This document shows positions 37,123 through 48,248 of a stretch of 64,000 bases of DNA, in pieces. How positions within the stretch are numbered: position 1 is the stretch's first letter; each line of letters begins with the position of its first letter. Both the position numbers and the translations under genes were made by a program. The notes under the pieces were generated by a model. That model was not told the DNA's origin. It worked only from the letters and a program-made list of their open reading frames with translations, and ran no database searches. The stretch comes from Adineta ricciae (lineage: Eukaryota > Rotifera > Eurotatoria > Adinetida > Adinetidae): positions 88,334 through 152,333 of the forward strand of contig CAJNOJ010000179.1 in the NCBI GenBank assembly GCA_905250025.1, in the 5' to 3' direction.

Positions 37123-40100
37123 CTAATGATTGGTCCTAAGTAAATTGTAATCCGTATGTCGATGCAGATTGCTGTTACTTGTTCCAGTACGTGGTAAAAG
37201 AGGATTTGCAGCACGTAAACTACTGAGAAATGACATTTCATCTTGAATATATAATTGATCCTAAACAGAGAAATTCGATTTATTTTTAACTGAGTTCTGA
37301 TTTGTTTCAACGCAGGGTACCTGGAGTGCATTCATACGTAATGATCGTAGAACAGCACTTTCTTCGATTGATTGTTGAGCAGATGTCGTTGTAGTTAAAA
37401 GTGGTGTTGCTGAAACGAGTTGCATAGCTATAAGTAGAAAAGTGTTCAATGCAAACATGAAAAAGTTCGATTGGGATAGTCGGCTTACTGGAAAACCCTG
37501 TATCTTTCATCGGAGATTGTGAACCAAGTGTAACACTTGAACGGAGATGAGTACGATTCTGTCGATCGTCAGCCATTCGGGAATATTGCTAGAAAGAAAA
37601 GGATGTTTGGTATGATATGGGTGAAGACTCAGATAATAGGTTACTTCGCTCATATGTTCTTCTTGTTGTCGGAGAGTTTGAATCGATTGTTGTAGTTGCT
37701 GAAGTCGACCTGTATTTTTTCCATCCAAAGCGTGCAACTCGAAATATAATTGAGATAAACGTTCTTTTTCCTTTTGAATCGCATTATTCGCATGTTCAAT
37801 ATCGAGTAGTTTCTGCTTAATATCTTCGTGTTCATTTTTAATAGTCGATTGTTCAATCTCGACACGTTGTTTCAGTTCAACTAACGAGCGTCGTTCTATA
37901 CTCAGTGCTTCTTCGCGTTTGATGATTTCTTGCTCGCGTTTTTCCAAACGTGCCATTTGTTCTGAAACAACTTTTTGTTGAGCACGAGCTTCAGCTTCGA
38001 TCTAAAAGAAAACTTTGTATACAAAACAATCGAACACGAGATATCAATTGTGTACCGAAGCAGCCTGTAGCATGTCGCGATGTTTTTGCTCTTGAAATGT
38101 TTTCTGCAACGCTTCGACTTTTGCACGTTCGCCAGCCAATTGTGATCGACTTTCGTAAACACTTGCAAGAGTAACTTTTTGATCCTCAAGCAATTGATCT
38201 TTGCCTCGTTGAATTTCCGTACGTTCACGAGCGATCTTTTCCATGAATATACGTTGCTCACTACTCAAAGCATCTTTCTCTGCTTCCATACGTTTTTGAG
38301 CCTGTAGAGCTTTCCATCGTTCCTTAATTTAAAAATGATAAACAGAGAAAAACGAGCGTTGTCTTTGTACTTCTTCGACAAGTTTGGTTTGTTCAGAAAG
38401 ATGAACTTCGAGTCGAGCAATGAGATCTTGTAAATTTTTACGTTCACGTTCGAAATCGACTGATTGCATGCGTAAACGTTCTTCATAAGCTAATCGAAGG
38501 AACAAGAAAACATGTCATATAATCATTACTAGATTAGCAAGCAGTAATTATACCTTTGAGTTGTTGTTCCTTAGCGCGTGCTTCGACTTCTTTTTCGGAT
38601 AGTACCGAACTATGTTTTGCCTCAAGTTTAAGTCGAAGTTCGTCAATATTTTTCGCATTTTGTTCCATATGATCGACAACAGATTCAAACGCTCTAGAGA
38701 CGAACTTTGTTGTCATTGAAATTCAACTATTCTGTTTTACCTCGTATGAGTTGTGACATCCAGAGCGGTCGCTAGTTCCTCTTGTTTAAGTTGTTTCAAG
38801 CGTTGAATTGTTTGTTCATGTTCTCTACGCAGATGATCGACTGTTTGTCTAAACCAAGGATCAATTTATTTGCGATATTATCGAAGAAAAGGATGGCAAA
38901 CCTTTGTAATGCTCGAAGATTTTCTAATTCAGTTGTTCGATCTCGCTGTAGATCATCTAAACGTCGTTGATGATCGAGTATTAATGTCGATTTTTCATTC
39001 TCGAATTGTTGTGTGCGGTCATTCAATTGGCGAAGTAAATGTTCATTTTCTTCTTTTAGTCTAAATTCACAAACAGTATTCAAATCTAAAACTGTTGTTC
39101 TACACGAAAATGAAGCTTACCGTGATTCTCGTCTTTCACAACTCTTTTCGATATATTCGATGCGATGCTTGTAACCTTCTTCGAGCATCGCTCGCTCGAC
39201 TTCGTTTTGTCGCTTGATATGATCCAATGTCATGCGAAGTTCATTGTTTTCGTATTGAAGTTTTTTCACATCGAGCTGCAATTGAATATGATATTGACAG
39301 AGAATTGTCCACTTTCATCGTGCTACTCACATTTACTGTTGATTGATTCGATCGAGTTGCAGCTGAAACCGATGGATCATTCGTAAAAAGTGATTCTTTC
39401 TCAGTGTCTCTAAAAGTAACATTTTCTGAAGAAAAAAAAGCAATTTGATCTAGCCAACGTCGTCGTCGATAATGATACAAAAGAATTACTGAGGTCATTG
39501 TCTGAATCGAACAACTTCTGAGCGGTTGATTTAGCTGGTTGAACTTCTGTGAGCGATGTAGTTTTCGGTGTATTCAATGAAGTCGAACGTTTATCAGTTG
39601 TTGTTAGATCTTGGAGCCAGGAGCTTGGAGATGTTTTTGTAGATGTTACTGGCGGAACAATAATTGGTTGTTTCAATTGTTCTTTATCATTGTCGAGAAA
39701 ATCTTCTATATTCCATTTTTTTGGTTGTTCGGGAATTGCTTGTGGTTTTGCCTGAATCGGCGTTGTCAGTGTCTTTTTTGCGAGAGTGGTAACCACTGAT
39801 TCTACCTTTTGTTTTGGACGCGATAGAAAATCATCGTGTTCATCTTCAGTTGATTCATCTTTTAGACCAAGCCATGCGTTCGGATCGTTTGATTCAGCTG
39901 GTGTTGTCGTTGCTGCTGTTTTATTGGAAGACATCGTACTGAATGATTTATTTGGTTCGAGGCCAGTACGCATGGCTGATATAACTCCTGAACTAGATGG
40001 ATTCTGTAAAGTATTCGTAGGCGCTGGAGCAGTTGATGGTCGTCCAAGTTCAAACTCCTCAAAGCTATAGAAAAATATTATGGATAGCTTTTATAACAAA

Positions 40101-40944
40101 GGATCTAATGTCTTACCGAACTATTTTTTTGCTTTTATCTGTATCCCCTGTTAAAGTAGATTTCGGCGGTGAACCTGAGAAGAAAGTTGAGTAAAGGCGA
40201 AAACTAGTCTAAACATTTACTTCCAAACAAATCGTCAAATTTTCGAGAACCACTTGATGTTGCTGGTCGAGGTTGACTTACAATACGTTGTATTGTATCT
40301 TGACCTTGAATGAGGTGTTTATTATAAAGTTTTATAAATATAAATATAACGAATTAACATTCCGCACAATTCTCAAAAGGTACTCATTTAAGATCGTACG
40401 AAAAGATTCGTTCGATTAAACATCATAAATCTACTATATGATTAAAACTTGACTCACCAGAAAATGTATTGGCCAACGTGCCCGTGCCGCCAAGAGGCGG
40501 CATGTAGGAAAAATTTGAGCCGGCTGTTTGATTCCATCTATCATCGCCGTCGAGACCTAGATCGTCAAAATCATTCGCTTGTGCTGTTGCAGTATTTGAA
40601 ATTGGCTTTTTCGAATCCTTAAATATGCACATGCAGATACAAATAACCAATCTTCTTTGTTAAATATCTCATACCCTAGGAGTCCGATCCCAATCGTCAT
40701 CATCGTCATCAAGATCATAGTTGACTTTTTTATTCTTGCTGCTAGCCGATGTTTTGGTATCTAAACAAATAAAACAATGGGCAGTTTGATTGATCATTTT
40801 AGCCATTGAATGTCGTACCGCTAGTATCATTTATTAATTCTTGTAAGATAGCGTCCAAGTCTGATCGGCCTATGAACAGGATGAATTAGAAAAGAAGAAC
40901 ATTTCAATTTATCTTTTCGAAATAAAGTCGATGCTCTTACTCAT
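37123..40944 (-). CDS. FBF1: FBF1-like (Fas-binding factor 1), ciliary transition-fibre protein
   Basis: About 18 exons and 920 aa. Exons 1-12: 40941-40944, 40819-40869, 40675-40760, 40458-40617, 40221-40304, 40117-40174, 39490-40064, 39331-39425, 39121-39275, 38902-39060, 38741-38848, 38554-38693. The rest run to the stop at 37123. The first coding exon is only ATGA. The N-terminal third is disordered and acidic (a run of Asp around WDRTP), with NAWLGLKDE matching the vertebrate DWLGLKDE motif. The remainder is continuous coiled coil, including REHEQTIQRLKQLKQEELAT and DVTTHTRAFESVVDHMEQ, close to the FBF1 core. The C-terminus MNALQDQLYIQDEMSFLSSL resembles the FBF1 tail. Known relatives sit at basal-body distal appendages and are needed for cilium assembly. 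Confidence 0.85.
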
Positions 40945-42338
40945 CTTGATTAAATTCAAGGATTATTCATGGGAAGAGAATACAGAAAAATGCTTCAAGG
41001 AATTCCTTTTCGTCATAATTCATACCAGTTTCCATGGACAAACCTTGATTGAACTAGTCGACATAATTCGCAATTGGATAGATGGCAGTAATTGCCAACC
41101 TATTAAAACAGAACCCATACAAGAGTATGTAGTTTCTCTCATGCAGAAGACTTCAATGTTGTATCATTCATTTTATATATTATATGTAAAAATAGTGCGA
41201 TATTCTGTTCAGAGAATACTCCACATATTGACGCCTTCATCAATGACTTTATTATATAGTAAATTTCAAATATTTAAATTGCTGTATGATGGTGCCTGAT
41301 TTTTTTTTAGAGATTATTTTCTTTCGTTCACTGTTGACATGTTTATTGTTCCTCCTACTATCTGTAAAGTGTCAATTTTACGTTGACACTCGTCTCCCCC
41401 GCTTAGATCAACTATTAGACCTAGCATCTTACGTCATTGTATGTTATTCTTTGTAAAACAATATCTTCCGTATTGATTTTTTTATCTATTTGATCTTGTT
41501 AATTGAAGGCTATGTCATAGGGAAACAACAGAGTAAAATATTACTAACAAATGATTTATTTCAACCATTACGGAGTAGGAAATCATAGTCAGTATGACTT
41601 TTGTGAAAAAAAAGTCACATGCGATTAAAATGGTGCATATGAGTCATGTGATTAGCTTACTCAGCATGATATTGTAATCCGAACAAATCGTATGACACCT
41701 TCGCATACGCTGGTACACTGAATTGAAATGAAACTTTGATCTTTGTTAACGATATTAATAGACATACGAGTATGGGAACAATTTCGGCAGATTTACATTT
41801 GCTGAAACTATGTACGACGATATTCGATCGATGTTTCAATTAAGTGCAATTATATATCCTTCGTATTCATTCGAAAGTCAAGAGAAAAGGTAGACAACAA
41901 GGTAAAATAAATGAAATGATAAATCATACAAGGAAAACATTTTCTTATCTTATTAAGCATCTTGAGCACATATGTGCCTTTTCAACATAAGTCATGATCG
42001 GAAATGCGTTAACTTCTAGTCCTAATGTATTCGGTTAATTCAAAACATGACATTTTTTTCTTATTTGCCGACACTCGAGTCACTGACTGATCCGACGCAT
42101 GAAACAATTATTATTTGTCTGACTTTCATTGATGATAGACGCGTGATTGTAGATATCGACTTTCGCTGTTCTACCACGCACAGGTTACTAGACCGGGGTG
42201 AGGATAAAAGACGTACGTCACCAAAGTACACACGTTCTGGTTTCTTCTCTGCTTTTTTTTTGTATATATAAAAACGGACGTTTTCCATCATTAGGTTATA
42301 TTATTATTCTTGTCGATCTACGATAAATAATTACAATA
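40945..42338. other. Divergent intergenic between FBF1 and the plus-strand orphan
   Basis: About 1.4 kb shared upstream region of two divergently transcribed genes. It contains a TATA-like element near its right end. A 122-codon plus frame from 40931 overlaps the FBF1 start and is not supported. Confidence 0.5.
42263..42273 (+). promoter_or_regulatory. TATA-box-like element
   Basis: TATATATAAAA lies 66 nt before the ATG of the intronless gene at 42339. Position fits a TATA box with a 5' UTR of about 40 nt. Inferred only. Confidence 0.45.
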
Positions 42339-43490
42339 ATGTTAATAGAAAAAGCTCATGATGGTCAAGCGCAAGTACAACTTGTACCATATTCCGGCAT
42401 GGTTAATCCTGAGCATATGAATCAAATGAATTGTGTACCTATAGTTGAAGTGACCGAAGACAATGTTGACAATGACGAGCAAACAACGTATTTGAAGAAA
42501 TTATTTTTGGAAGATTTTCTTCGAAAATCACAAGAATTCCGTCAGACTGAACAGATCGATAGTTTACCACTTGAAATTCGATTGGGCACTGTTTACACAT
42601 ATCAAAATCGCCGTCAGCAAGTCCAGTATCCTGACAGTCTGTATCGTCGAAACATTAGCGCCGATGATCTTCGAAATGAAGAACGACGAGCTCGTGATGA
42701 AAAACATTTTCTCATAACATTCAACAAAAATAAAGGCATCAATGATATTCAAATGTTCGAACATGAATTAACATGCACTGGCTTTCGTCAGACAACATCC
42801 CAACAGATCACCTACAGATTATATTTATGTTATCAAAAGAAACGTTTAATTTTGGAACTGAAACGTTCAATCGAGGATCCGAAATATTTCTCTGTCAAAC
42901 GTTTATTACGATATTCAACAAAATTCACACATATCGACGTAGTCAAGTCCAAATCGAACACACGTTATCCTCGAACATATGACGATGTTTTCGACATTCG
43001 AACGTCGATTGGGAAAGCATCGGATGAAGAAGAACTGCATATCAATGATGAATATTGTGATTTTCTTCAGATCAAAGACTTAGAAAACTGTGTTATTGAA
43101 ACAATATCACCCACTGGACAAGTTGTTTACCAATTCAATCGATACTTATTACCATACTTCGACTTTTTTCAAATTAAACAGACTCGTTCGTATGATTATT
43201 CATGTATGGACAGTCGATTTTTCAATGTACGAATACTAATTGAACAGCAAACAGGCTACGATTTGAATTCGAGTTCAAAAACAACAACGCCATGTTTACA
43301 AACAAATAATGTCATCATGGCTAAACTACTCACAAGTGTATTCACTGAAGAAGAAGCTAATCGAATTTGGACAATTGGTATTTGGCTATCGGACTTAGCG
43401 ACAAAATGTACAAATCGATCTTTACCTCTGAATAAAATGTTCTGTCGACGACCTGGACGGCCGACAGCTTACCGACGAATCATCAGATAA
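42339..43490 (+). CDS. Intronless orphan protein, 383 aa
   Basis: A single uninterrupted frame from ATG 42339 to TAA 43490, unlike its intron-rich neighbours, and one of only two plus-strand genes. It has no signal peptide, membrane segment or known motif. Residues 50-190 mix helix-forming and beta-prone stretches (LPLEIRLGTVYTYQNRR, HFLITFNKNKGINDI). A central segment, TYRLYLCYQKKRLILELKR, suggests a beta sheet. The C-terminus is basic and ends FCRRPGRPTAYRRIIR, which contains an AT-hook-like RPGRP. Codon use is like that of the other genes. It may be a retrocopy, a recently captured gene or a lineage-specific family; no function is proposed. Confidence 0.75.
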   Translation: MLIEKAHDGQAQVQLVPYSGMVNPEHMNQMNCVPIVEVTEDNVDNDEQTTYLKKLFLEDFLRKSQEFRQTEQIDSLPLEIRLGTVYTYQNRRQQVQYPDSLYRRNISADDLRNEERRARDEKHFLITFNKNKGINDIQMFEHELTCTGFRQTTSQQITYRLYLCYQKKRLILELKRSIEDPKYFSVKRLLRYSTKFTHIDVVKSKSNTRYPRTYDDVFDIRTSIGKASDEEELHINDEYCDFLQIKDLENCVIETISPTGQVVYQFNRYLLPYFDFFQIKQTRSYDYSCMDSRFFNVRILIEQQTGYDLNSSSKTTTPCLQTNNVIMAKLLTSVFTEEEANRIWTIGIWLSDLATKCTNRSLPLNKMFCRRPGRPTAYRRIIR

Positions 43491-43956
43491 ATATATAAAC
43501 ATTTCTTGCTGCGAATGAACTCTCAGATCTTTCGCTTGTCTATTCATTTAAAAAATAATTTAAGATTGATTTATTAGGCAATAAAATTGAAGGAAAACAG
43601 ACAAACATTTATTGATGCTCTCTTTCTTCGAACATCGAAAGATATTATAAAGACGAATAAGATCAAACAGGATAATCACAATGTACAAATGAATAAAAAC
43701 ACACGTGCTATTTGGAAGAACTTTTCTTTATTTATAATTGAAAGGCTTTCTTTAAAGAATGAATCAATTTCGAACTACGTTCACTGTTATGGACTCTATG
43801 CTGGAAAAACTTCTTTTGAACGAAAGAAAAACAGAGAAAGAGACAGAGAGCGAAAGAAAAAAAACACGAAAAACGATTTATGCTGGATATTGGCAAGACA
43901 ATTTCAGTTCTTTCGATAGTTGTGTTTTCATTCTCGTGGAAACCTTTCGAAGACAA
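43491..43956. other. Convergent intergenic with polyadenylation signal
   Basis: About 470 bp between the convergent orphan (plus) and NHERF-like (minus) genes. AATAAA at 43580-43585, 90 nt after the orphan's stop, is a plausible polyadenylation signal. A 110-codon plus frame here is A-rich and not credited. Confidence 0.5.
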
Positions 43957-45674
43957 CTATAAACGATCGATTAGATCATGTTTTTGTTTCATAGACATTT
44001 GTTGATCTTGACGTGAGTCTCGTTTACGAGCTTGTTGTGCTTTTAATTTTTCTCGATATTCCGCAGCAGACATTTCTAAAAAAACAACAAGTCCAAATTA
44101 AATCTCCATTGAAATAATCAAAATCCTTTCGTACTCAATTCAAGTGGAACGTCAGAACCGTTGGTTGAAGATGATTGAGATGAACTATGGTGCAAATCTT
44201 TCGCCGGAGATGAATTACCAACAGATGTGAATTCTCTCCGTTTCTCTTTATCAATTAATGGCGGAGATGATCGAAGATAGTTTTCATGATCAGATGTACG
44301 AGATATCGTCGGCGAACTATCAACCTACATTACATAATTTAGGTAATAAATGTGAAGAAGGTAAAACAAATGGATTAGATTTGATTCGTATGATTTCCCT
44401 GAAGATTGATTAAAGAGACTCATTTATTCTGTCACCTTTGATTTATTCTAATACGTTTTGTTCTATTCTCTGTAGTGTTAATAACGCTAGACTTTTTCGT
44501 AGATAATTGAACGATTGATTTTTTTTCTTTTATTCTCGAGGTATTCGATCTTGACGTAAATAGTCGCTGTTTTCATTGAAATTTAGCAAAAATAGGTCAT
44601 GTTTTGGACTTCCTGCGCAAATATCCATATCTTAATCAACTTCATATGCTGAGAAACTAGCAATGTCATGAATAGTAAATATAATACAGATGGTTTCAAA
44701 GTTAGTTGAAAAGAACTGAATAAATATCTTAATGACGAACTGATTTGTAAATATTAGAGGTGAAGTTTGCTTCAATTCTTTGAATGGACCGGCAAAAACA
44801 ATATCTCTAAATTCAATTGATCAAAGTAGTCAAGTCAATTACATTTCGATGCCTTCTAGGCTCGAAGGGCTTCGAAAAATAAACCTTTTCAACTTTGATC
44901 AAAGTAAAGAAGGAAGAAGAACAAAAGAAAATTAAAAGTCCATCAAGGTGAAGGCAAATAATATATCTAATGTCAAGAAATTTTGACATTTTCTGCAAAT
45001 ACTTATCAACGGCATGTCTATTTGAAGAAAAAAAAAACGAAATTATCAAACGATGCATACTTTTGTTGTATGTGTAACAGTTGGACCGGTAAAATCAGTA
45101 ACATGTTTATATTCACGAGTGTGTTCAGTTGTTGTTCGTATTGGTATCTCATGAATAACAGGTGAATCGATCTTTCCAATACTTCGCTCAGAGGTTTGAG
45201 GTGAATGATTGCCGTTTTCTGAAAGATAAAGTTGCAAACGAGATTTCATTTTCATGATCAAATCAAACCTTTTCCATCGCGAATCTCGGTTTCATATTTC
45301 AGAACATTGGAATCAGAACTTCGAACAATGATAGATTTGTTTTTGTAATAAGCATCAGCATCAGGATCGAGTACAAGTAGAATAACTTCTTCTGGATATT
45401 TCGTACCATTTCTTGAAACACCTTCTTTGATTCTTGCCACAACTTGTTTATGATTTTCATTTCCGATTGGAACAAAGTTCACTTCAACAATCCGGTCATA
45501 TTCCTTCAAGCCAGCCGATTCAGCTGGAGAGTTCGGATCGACTTTGCCAATGTACTGACCTGGCTTCGACTTTTCACAATGCAAATTGAATCCATAACCA
45601 ACAAAATTCGGCCATCGTCGAAGATGACATAAACGCGGCTGAGGTTCATTTTCGTATTCACCGTTACTTGTCAT
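43957..45674 (-). CDS. NHERF/EBP50-like single-PDZ scaffold protein
   Basis: Four exons, 45269-45674, 45061-45218, 44135-44324 and 43957-44075, give 873 nt (290 aa). A PDZ domain lies at about residues 14-95: PRLCHLRRWPNFVGYGFNLH contains the GYGF carboxylate-binding loop and the NHERF-type lead-in, and KSKPGQYIGKVDPNSPAESA follows. The middle is disordered and S/T-rich. The last 40 residues are basic and helical, ending KQKHDLIDRL, like the ezrin-binding tail of NHERF1 (SKKNELFSNL). Such proteins tether membrane transporters and receptors to ERM proteins and actin at the apical membrane. Vertebrate NHERFs have two PDZ domains; only one is seen here. Intron 2 is long (736 bp). Confidence 0.85.
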
Positions 45675-47075
45675 TGACGAAAAACAAATTTTGCTGTACT
45701 AGTAGATCTAAAACATAATATTGAAATTCGATAGGCTATCAAACGAACGGATTAAATTCGAACAGTTGTTCTTATCAAAGGAAGAAAAATGAGTCAATGA
45801 ATATGAATATGAAAAAAGCGTACTTGATAATTCAAAGATCGATCCCGATACAAATATATGTGTGTGTACGGATGCGGAGGCTTTGATCGAAGCAAATAGA
45901 GAATAAGAACGGGTGCTCTGCTTCACTCTACAACACTGATCATCAACAACGACGACGATGACTACGGCCAGGGATCTGTTCTTATGCTTAGTTTTTTCTC
46001 TCTCTCTCTCTCGTTCTCGTCCTCGATGAATACTATTTGATTTGTTATTCACTTACTTTCGCTGTCTATTCTATGAAATAACGAAAAAAAAAATGACAAT
46101 TTATCGAGATTTATATTTTTCTCCCATGAAAAATTAAACCGTTGGAGGGGGGAAGGCGAAAAGATAAGACGAAGAAGAATTTAGTAATATAAAATAAAGT
46201 GAAAGTATTTTATTTTTGTCTATAAGACAAGCTATTGACGAGCAAAATGAATGTCTCTCGTGAACGATTACAATACAAATATGTTCAATCGTCTATGTTG
46301 ATATTGGCACCTCCTTCTTTTCTTTCGTTTTTTCTCTTCTTCTCCTCCTCCTCGTCCTCCTCTACCCAGTTACAACCGAGAGACCGATCGAACAACATTG
46401 GAAAAAAAAAGAGAACAACACACAACAATGTAAAATGTCTCTATCGTTCATGTGCGACATATGAACGAATAATTGAAAGGATGAGAAGAAAGAGAAAGAA
46501 GAGATTCGATTTTAGTTTAAAAAACATCTACAAAGAAAATTGCTTTCATTCTTTCAATAGGCGGTAATAAAAGCGTTTATTTACTTATCAATTCTCTATG
46601 TATTTAGCTTTCGAAGTAATGTGATCAAGTACAATATTGATATTTGAGTATGAAATACNATTAACATGCATCTTGTTTTATATTGGCATGTTGAATGTAT
46701 GCGCTGTTTTTCAAGCTGCAAAACGAATAAATGCATCATTCATTTCTTTCTACACACATAGATGTGTACAGACATGATTTGAATAGAGAACAACGAACGG
46801 TATAATCATGAAATAAAAATAACAACATATCGATACATAGTCTTAATAACCTCTCATAAAATAGAGAGAAAGAGAAAATTTTGAAGCATCATCACCTTCT
46901 TTCATTGTTAATCAGTCGCTGAGAGAATTTGATTTTAGCTGTCGAGAGATTTTGTTCTTTTTTATATATCGTTCTTCTAAACAATAATAAATAACAAAGA
47001 AAAGACGGAAACTGATACAATGAAAGAAAGAAAAAAAATATATATGAGAATGTGTTTTTCAAATGCCACTTGTTG
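45675..47075. other. Intergenic containing the truncated TMED duplicate
   Basis: About 1.4 kb. Apart from the duplicate at 46441-46658 and a (CT)n run near 46000-46012, nothing is supported. An ambiguous base sits at 46659. Confidence 0.55.
46441..46658 (-). pseudogene. Truncated duplicate of the TMED 5' end (promoter plus signal peptide)
   Basis: 46453-46658 matches 48044-48248 at roughly 90 percent in the same orientation. It carries the TMED upstream region, the AG acceptor and the ATG (46527) with the same signal-peptide codons. It then leaves homology and hits a stop at 46441 after 28 codons. No GOLD domain follows. The right end of homology meets the N at 46659. Confidence 0.8.
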
Positions 47076-48118
47076 TTATTTCTTTCCACGTAAAAGTTTG
47101 CCATATGCTGATTTACTTTCAAATAAACTACGAATAGTTATCACTTGAACAATGGTAACAGTTATCATTAGAGTTAAATTAATAATTGACCAAAAATTGA
47201 TTCGCTGAAAATTATTTTCTAAAATCAGACGATCGTGAACTTCGTAATTGCGAAAACTACTCTGATAATGTTGAGCCGTTTCCATATGATCGTAAATGCG
47301 TTGAAACGTATCCTAAAATAGAAGAATCTTATGATTTATTTATTTTTTGATCAAACGTTCTCATTGGGTAACATGCTGAAGTTCAACAATTGAATGTTAA
47401 TCCCTGATAATCAATTCAACACGTGTGAGATTATTCTATTAAAATTGATTGCCAAGTGTAAAGCTTCACTAGTGAATAGATCACGTTTCATAAAATCTTT
47501 CGAACGAGCGTATCTACATAACGAAATGGGAGATTTTTGACAAATGTACTCTCGCTTGGTATGTTATAACTACAAGAGGATAAAACAATCGAATGTGTCT
47601 TTAAACGAACTATTCGAGAATGGAATTTTAAGAATCTGGACTCTTACTCGAATATCTTGAACTTTCGCTTGTAATTCGCCAAGTTGATCAACTTCCATGG
47701 TTTTCATCCATGATTCAGTGACATGTTCAACGACACTTTGTCCCTGTTCATTGACAGGTCTTAAACTGAAATAGACTTGTTTATGGCTGAATCGTGAGAA
47801 GGAATTATCGAAACAAAAGCGATATTCGCCTGTTTCTTCTAATTTCAACGTTTGATGTCCATCGCGTTTCTTGAAATCGGATTGTAAGACACGGTTGGTT
47901 GGCGAATAAAACCAAAAGTTAATATCGTAATCGCCACCAACGACGACTTCGTATTCGATTTCAATAGTTCGACCAGCGTCGAGAACTTGATGGAAACATT
48001 CGCGTTGATTCGCCTGAATTAAAATGGTTAATTCAATGTCGAATGCGACATGTGAACGAATAATGGAAAGGATGAGAAGAAAAAGAAAAAAGAGATTCGA
48101 TTTTAGTTTAAAAAACAT
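47076..48118 (-). CDS. p24/TMED family cargo receptor
   Basis: Two exons, 47648-48118 and 47076-47312, give 708 nt (235 aa) across a 335-bp intron. Signal peptide at residues 1-25, then a GOLD domain with the two expected cysteines: RECFHQ near the start and YRFCFDNSFS near the end. A coiled-coil stalk follows, then a single membrane helix (SIINLTLMITVTIVQVITI) and a short cytosolic tail ending RGKK, a lysine pair suited to COPI binding. p24 proteins cycle between ER and Golgi and sort cargo. The layout and the pair EVVVGGDYDINFWFY fit the TMED1/5 (gamma) branch best. The acceptor TTTGTAG abuts the ATG. Confidence 0.9.
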
Positions 48119-48248
48119 CTACAAAGAAAATTTCTCTCATTCTTTACATAGAGCTAATAAAAGCGTTTGTTTACTTATCAATTCTCTATGTATTTTACTT
48201 TCGAAGTAATACGATCAAGTACAATATTGATATTTGAGTATGAAATAC
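48044..48248. repeat. Parent copy of the TMED 5' direct repeat
   Basis: Covers the TMED signal-peptide codons and about 130 bp upstream. It is repeated in the same orientation at 46453-46658. Confidence 0.85.

Noticed and set aside
40931-41299. 122-codon plus frame overlapping the FBF1 start
   Set aside because: Antisense to a well-supported gene at its start, with AT-driven composition and no recognisable residues.
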